From DATFHX01 sp035247945 (GTDB lineage: Bacteria > Patescibacteriota > Saccharimonadia > Saccharimonadales > Saccharimonadaceae), in contig DATFHX010000023.1 of NCBI GenBank assembly GCA_035247945.1, forward strand, positions 1-12,883: a stretch of DNA of 12,883 nt, read 5' to 3'. The position numbers and the translations under genes were made by a program. Shown piece by piece: positions 12,420 to 12,883 of the stretch (positions are counted from its first letter, which is position 1; the number at the start of each line of letters is the position of its first letter). The notes under the pieces were generated by a model. It saw only the letters and a list, made by a program, of their open reading frames with translations. It searched no databases and was not told the origin of the DNA.

Positions 12420-12883
12420 TCATTCGCGTGCTGCGACGGATGTCGGTTTACCAGTATCAGCAATAGAATGATCAGGGGAATCTCGTGAATTCTCTTCGTG
12501 CCCACCGTGCGTCATTGTACCAAGCGAAATAAACACAGTGGTCAACATGAAGAAGATGTAGGCCTGGATACCACCAATAAAGAGCTCAAAGATATAGAAT
12601 GGCGGTAATGCAACAACCGCGAAGTAGTGCGTCAAGAAGGCGACCATGACAAGCAGTACCTCGCCTGCAAAAACATTTCCAAAGAGACGGAGGCTGAGGG
12701 CAACCGTACGAGAGAACTCTGCAATAATTTCAAGAATGCCCTCAAACGCACCAGCCGGATCCTTAAATGGATTACGAAGATAGCGCCCAGCGTTACCAAA
12801 AAAGCCATGCACTTTAACAGCGTAGATCTGTGCTGTCACGAGAAAGATAATCGCAAGTCCAAAGGTCGTATTAAGATCGGCCG
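12420..12883 (-). CDS. atpB: ATP synthase Fo subunit a, C-terminal part (N-terminus outside window)
   Basis: The reading frame runs off the right edge: codons upstream of the internal GTG at 12839 continue without a stop and encode ADLNTTFGLAIIFL, which matches the conserved a-subunit segment, so the GTG is not the start. Subunit a forms the two proton half-channels beside the c-ring. The essential arginine lies in SRTVALSLRLFGN, and FELFIGGIQAYIFFMLTTVFI is the usual last transmembrane region. After it comes a hydrophilic His/Glu/Asp-containing tail of roughly 30 residues, a little longer than in many bacteria. The gene would be at or near the 5' end of the operon; atpI or a promoter, if present, lies beyond the window. 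Confidence 0.95.
   Translation of the reverse strand, partial: ADLNTTFGLAIIFLVTAQIYAVKVHGFFGNAGRYLRNPFKDPAGAFEGILEIIAEFSRTVALSLRLFGNVFAGEVLLVMVAFLTHYFAVVALPPFYIFELFIGGIQAYIFFMLTTVFISLGTMTHGGHEENSRDSPDHSIADTGKPTSVAARE

Noticed and set aside
12839..12841. GTG near 12839 as atpB start
   Set aside because: The frame stays open to the window edge and encodes conserved subunit a residues before the GTG; the gene is simply cut off.
1..12883. CRISPR array, insertion sequence or prophage genes
   Set aside because: No regularly spaced direct repeats with unique spacers, no transposase or integrase motif, and no phage structural gene were seen; the only tandem repeat is the two-copy hairpin unit at 2102-2186.

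Overview
This window looks like a piece of a small host-associated bacterial chromosome, most likely Candidatus Saccharibacteria (TM7) or a related Patescibacterium. That assignment is an inference from the mix of genes, the moderate base composition, the compact spacing, the short ATP synthase delta subunit and the apparently leaderless genes. No marker here proves it. The standard genetic code is used: no in-frame TGA needs to be read as an amino acid.

Plus strand, left part. Positions 1-1845 hold the C-terminal part of a UvrD-type superfamily 1 helicase fused to a RecB-like PD-(D/E)XK nuclease. Its last codons overlap a near-consensus promoter (TTGACG, 17 bp, TATAAT). That promoter opens a roughly 340-nt stretch without a recognisable gene but dense in RNA structure: a pseudoknot-prone hairpin, a tRNA-like cloverleaf with a perfect T-arm but no anticodon arm, an 11-bp long-range stem, and two tandem GC-rich hairpins 42 nt apart. 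It leads into a 67-residue Cys-rich protein with a hydrophobic N-terminus (2212-2415), closed by a perfect 14-bp hairpin. This RNA plus small-protein unit is the most unusual part of the window. A tRNA-dihydrouridine synthase (2560-3507) follows, with an extended -10 promoter placed so that its mRNA should be leaderless.

Minus strand, middle. A bidirectional terminator (3524-3556) separates dus from a convergent PlsC-type acyltransferase (3559-4242). Next come a gene with a beta-carbonic-anhydrase-like metal motif (4355-5290), the ATP synthase epsilon gene atpC (5374-5796), and a 14-TM DHA2-type MFS exporter (5825-7183). Positions 7184-7414 are non-coding and hold the exporter promoter, an 11-bp inverted repeat, a G-rich hairpin and the terminator of the atp operon.

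Minus strand, right part. The operon reads atpB-atpE-atpF-atpH-atpA-atpG-atpD from right to left, with atpB cut by the window edge. It encodes a, c, b, delta, alpha, gamma and beta. Epsilon lies apart, behind the exporter and with its own promoter. Together these genes encode a complete F1Fo ATP synthase; atpI is not seen. In a fermentative episymbiont such an enzyme may run as an ATP-driven proton pump, which would power proton-coupled exporters such as the MFS protein.

The acyltransferase, the carbonic-anhydrase-like gene and the small Cys-rich gene are visibly more GC-rich than the helicase, dus, the MFS gene and the atp genes, suggesting separate histories.
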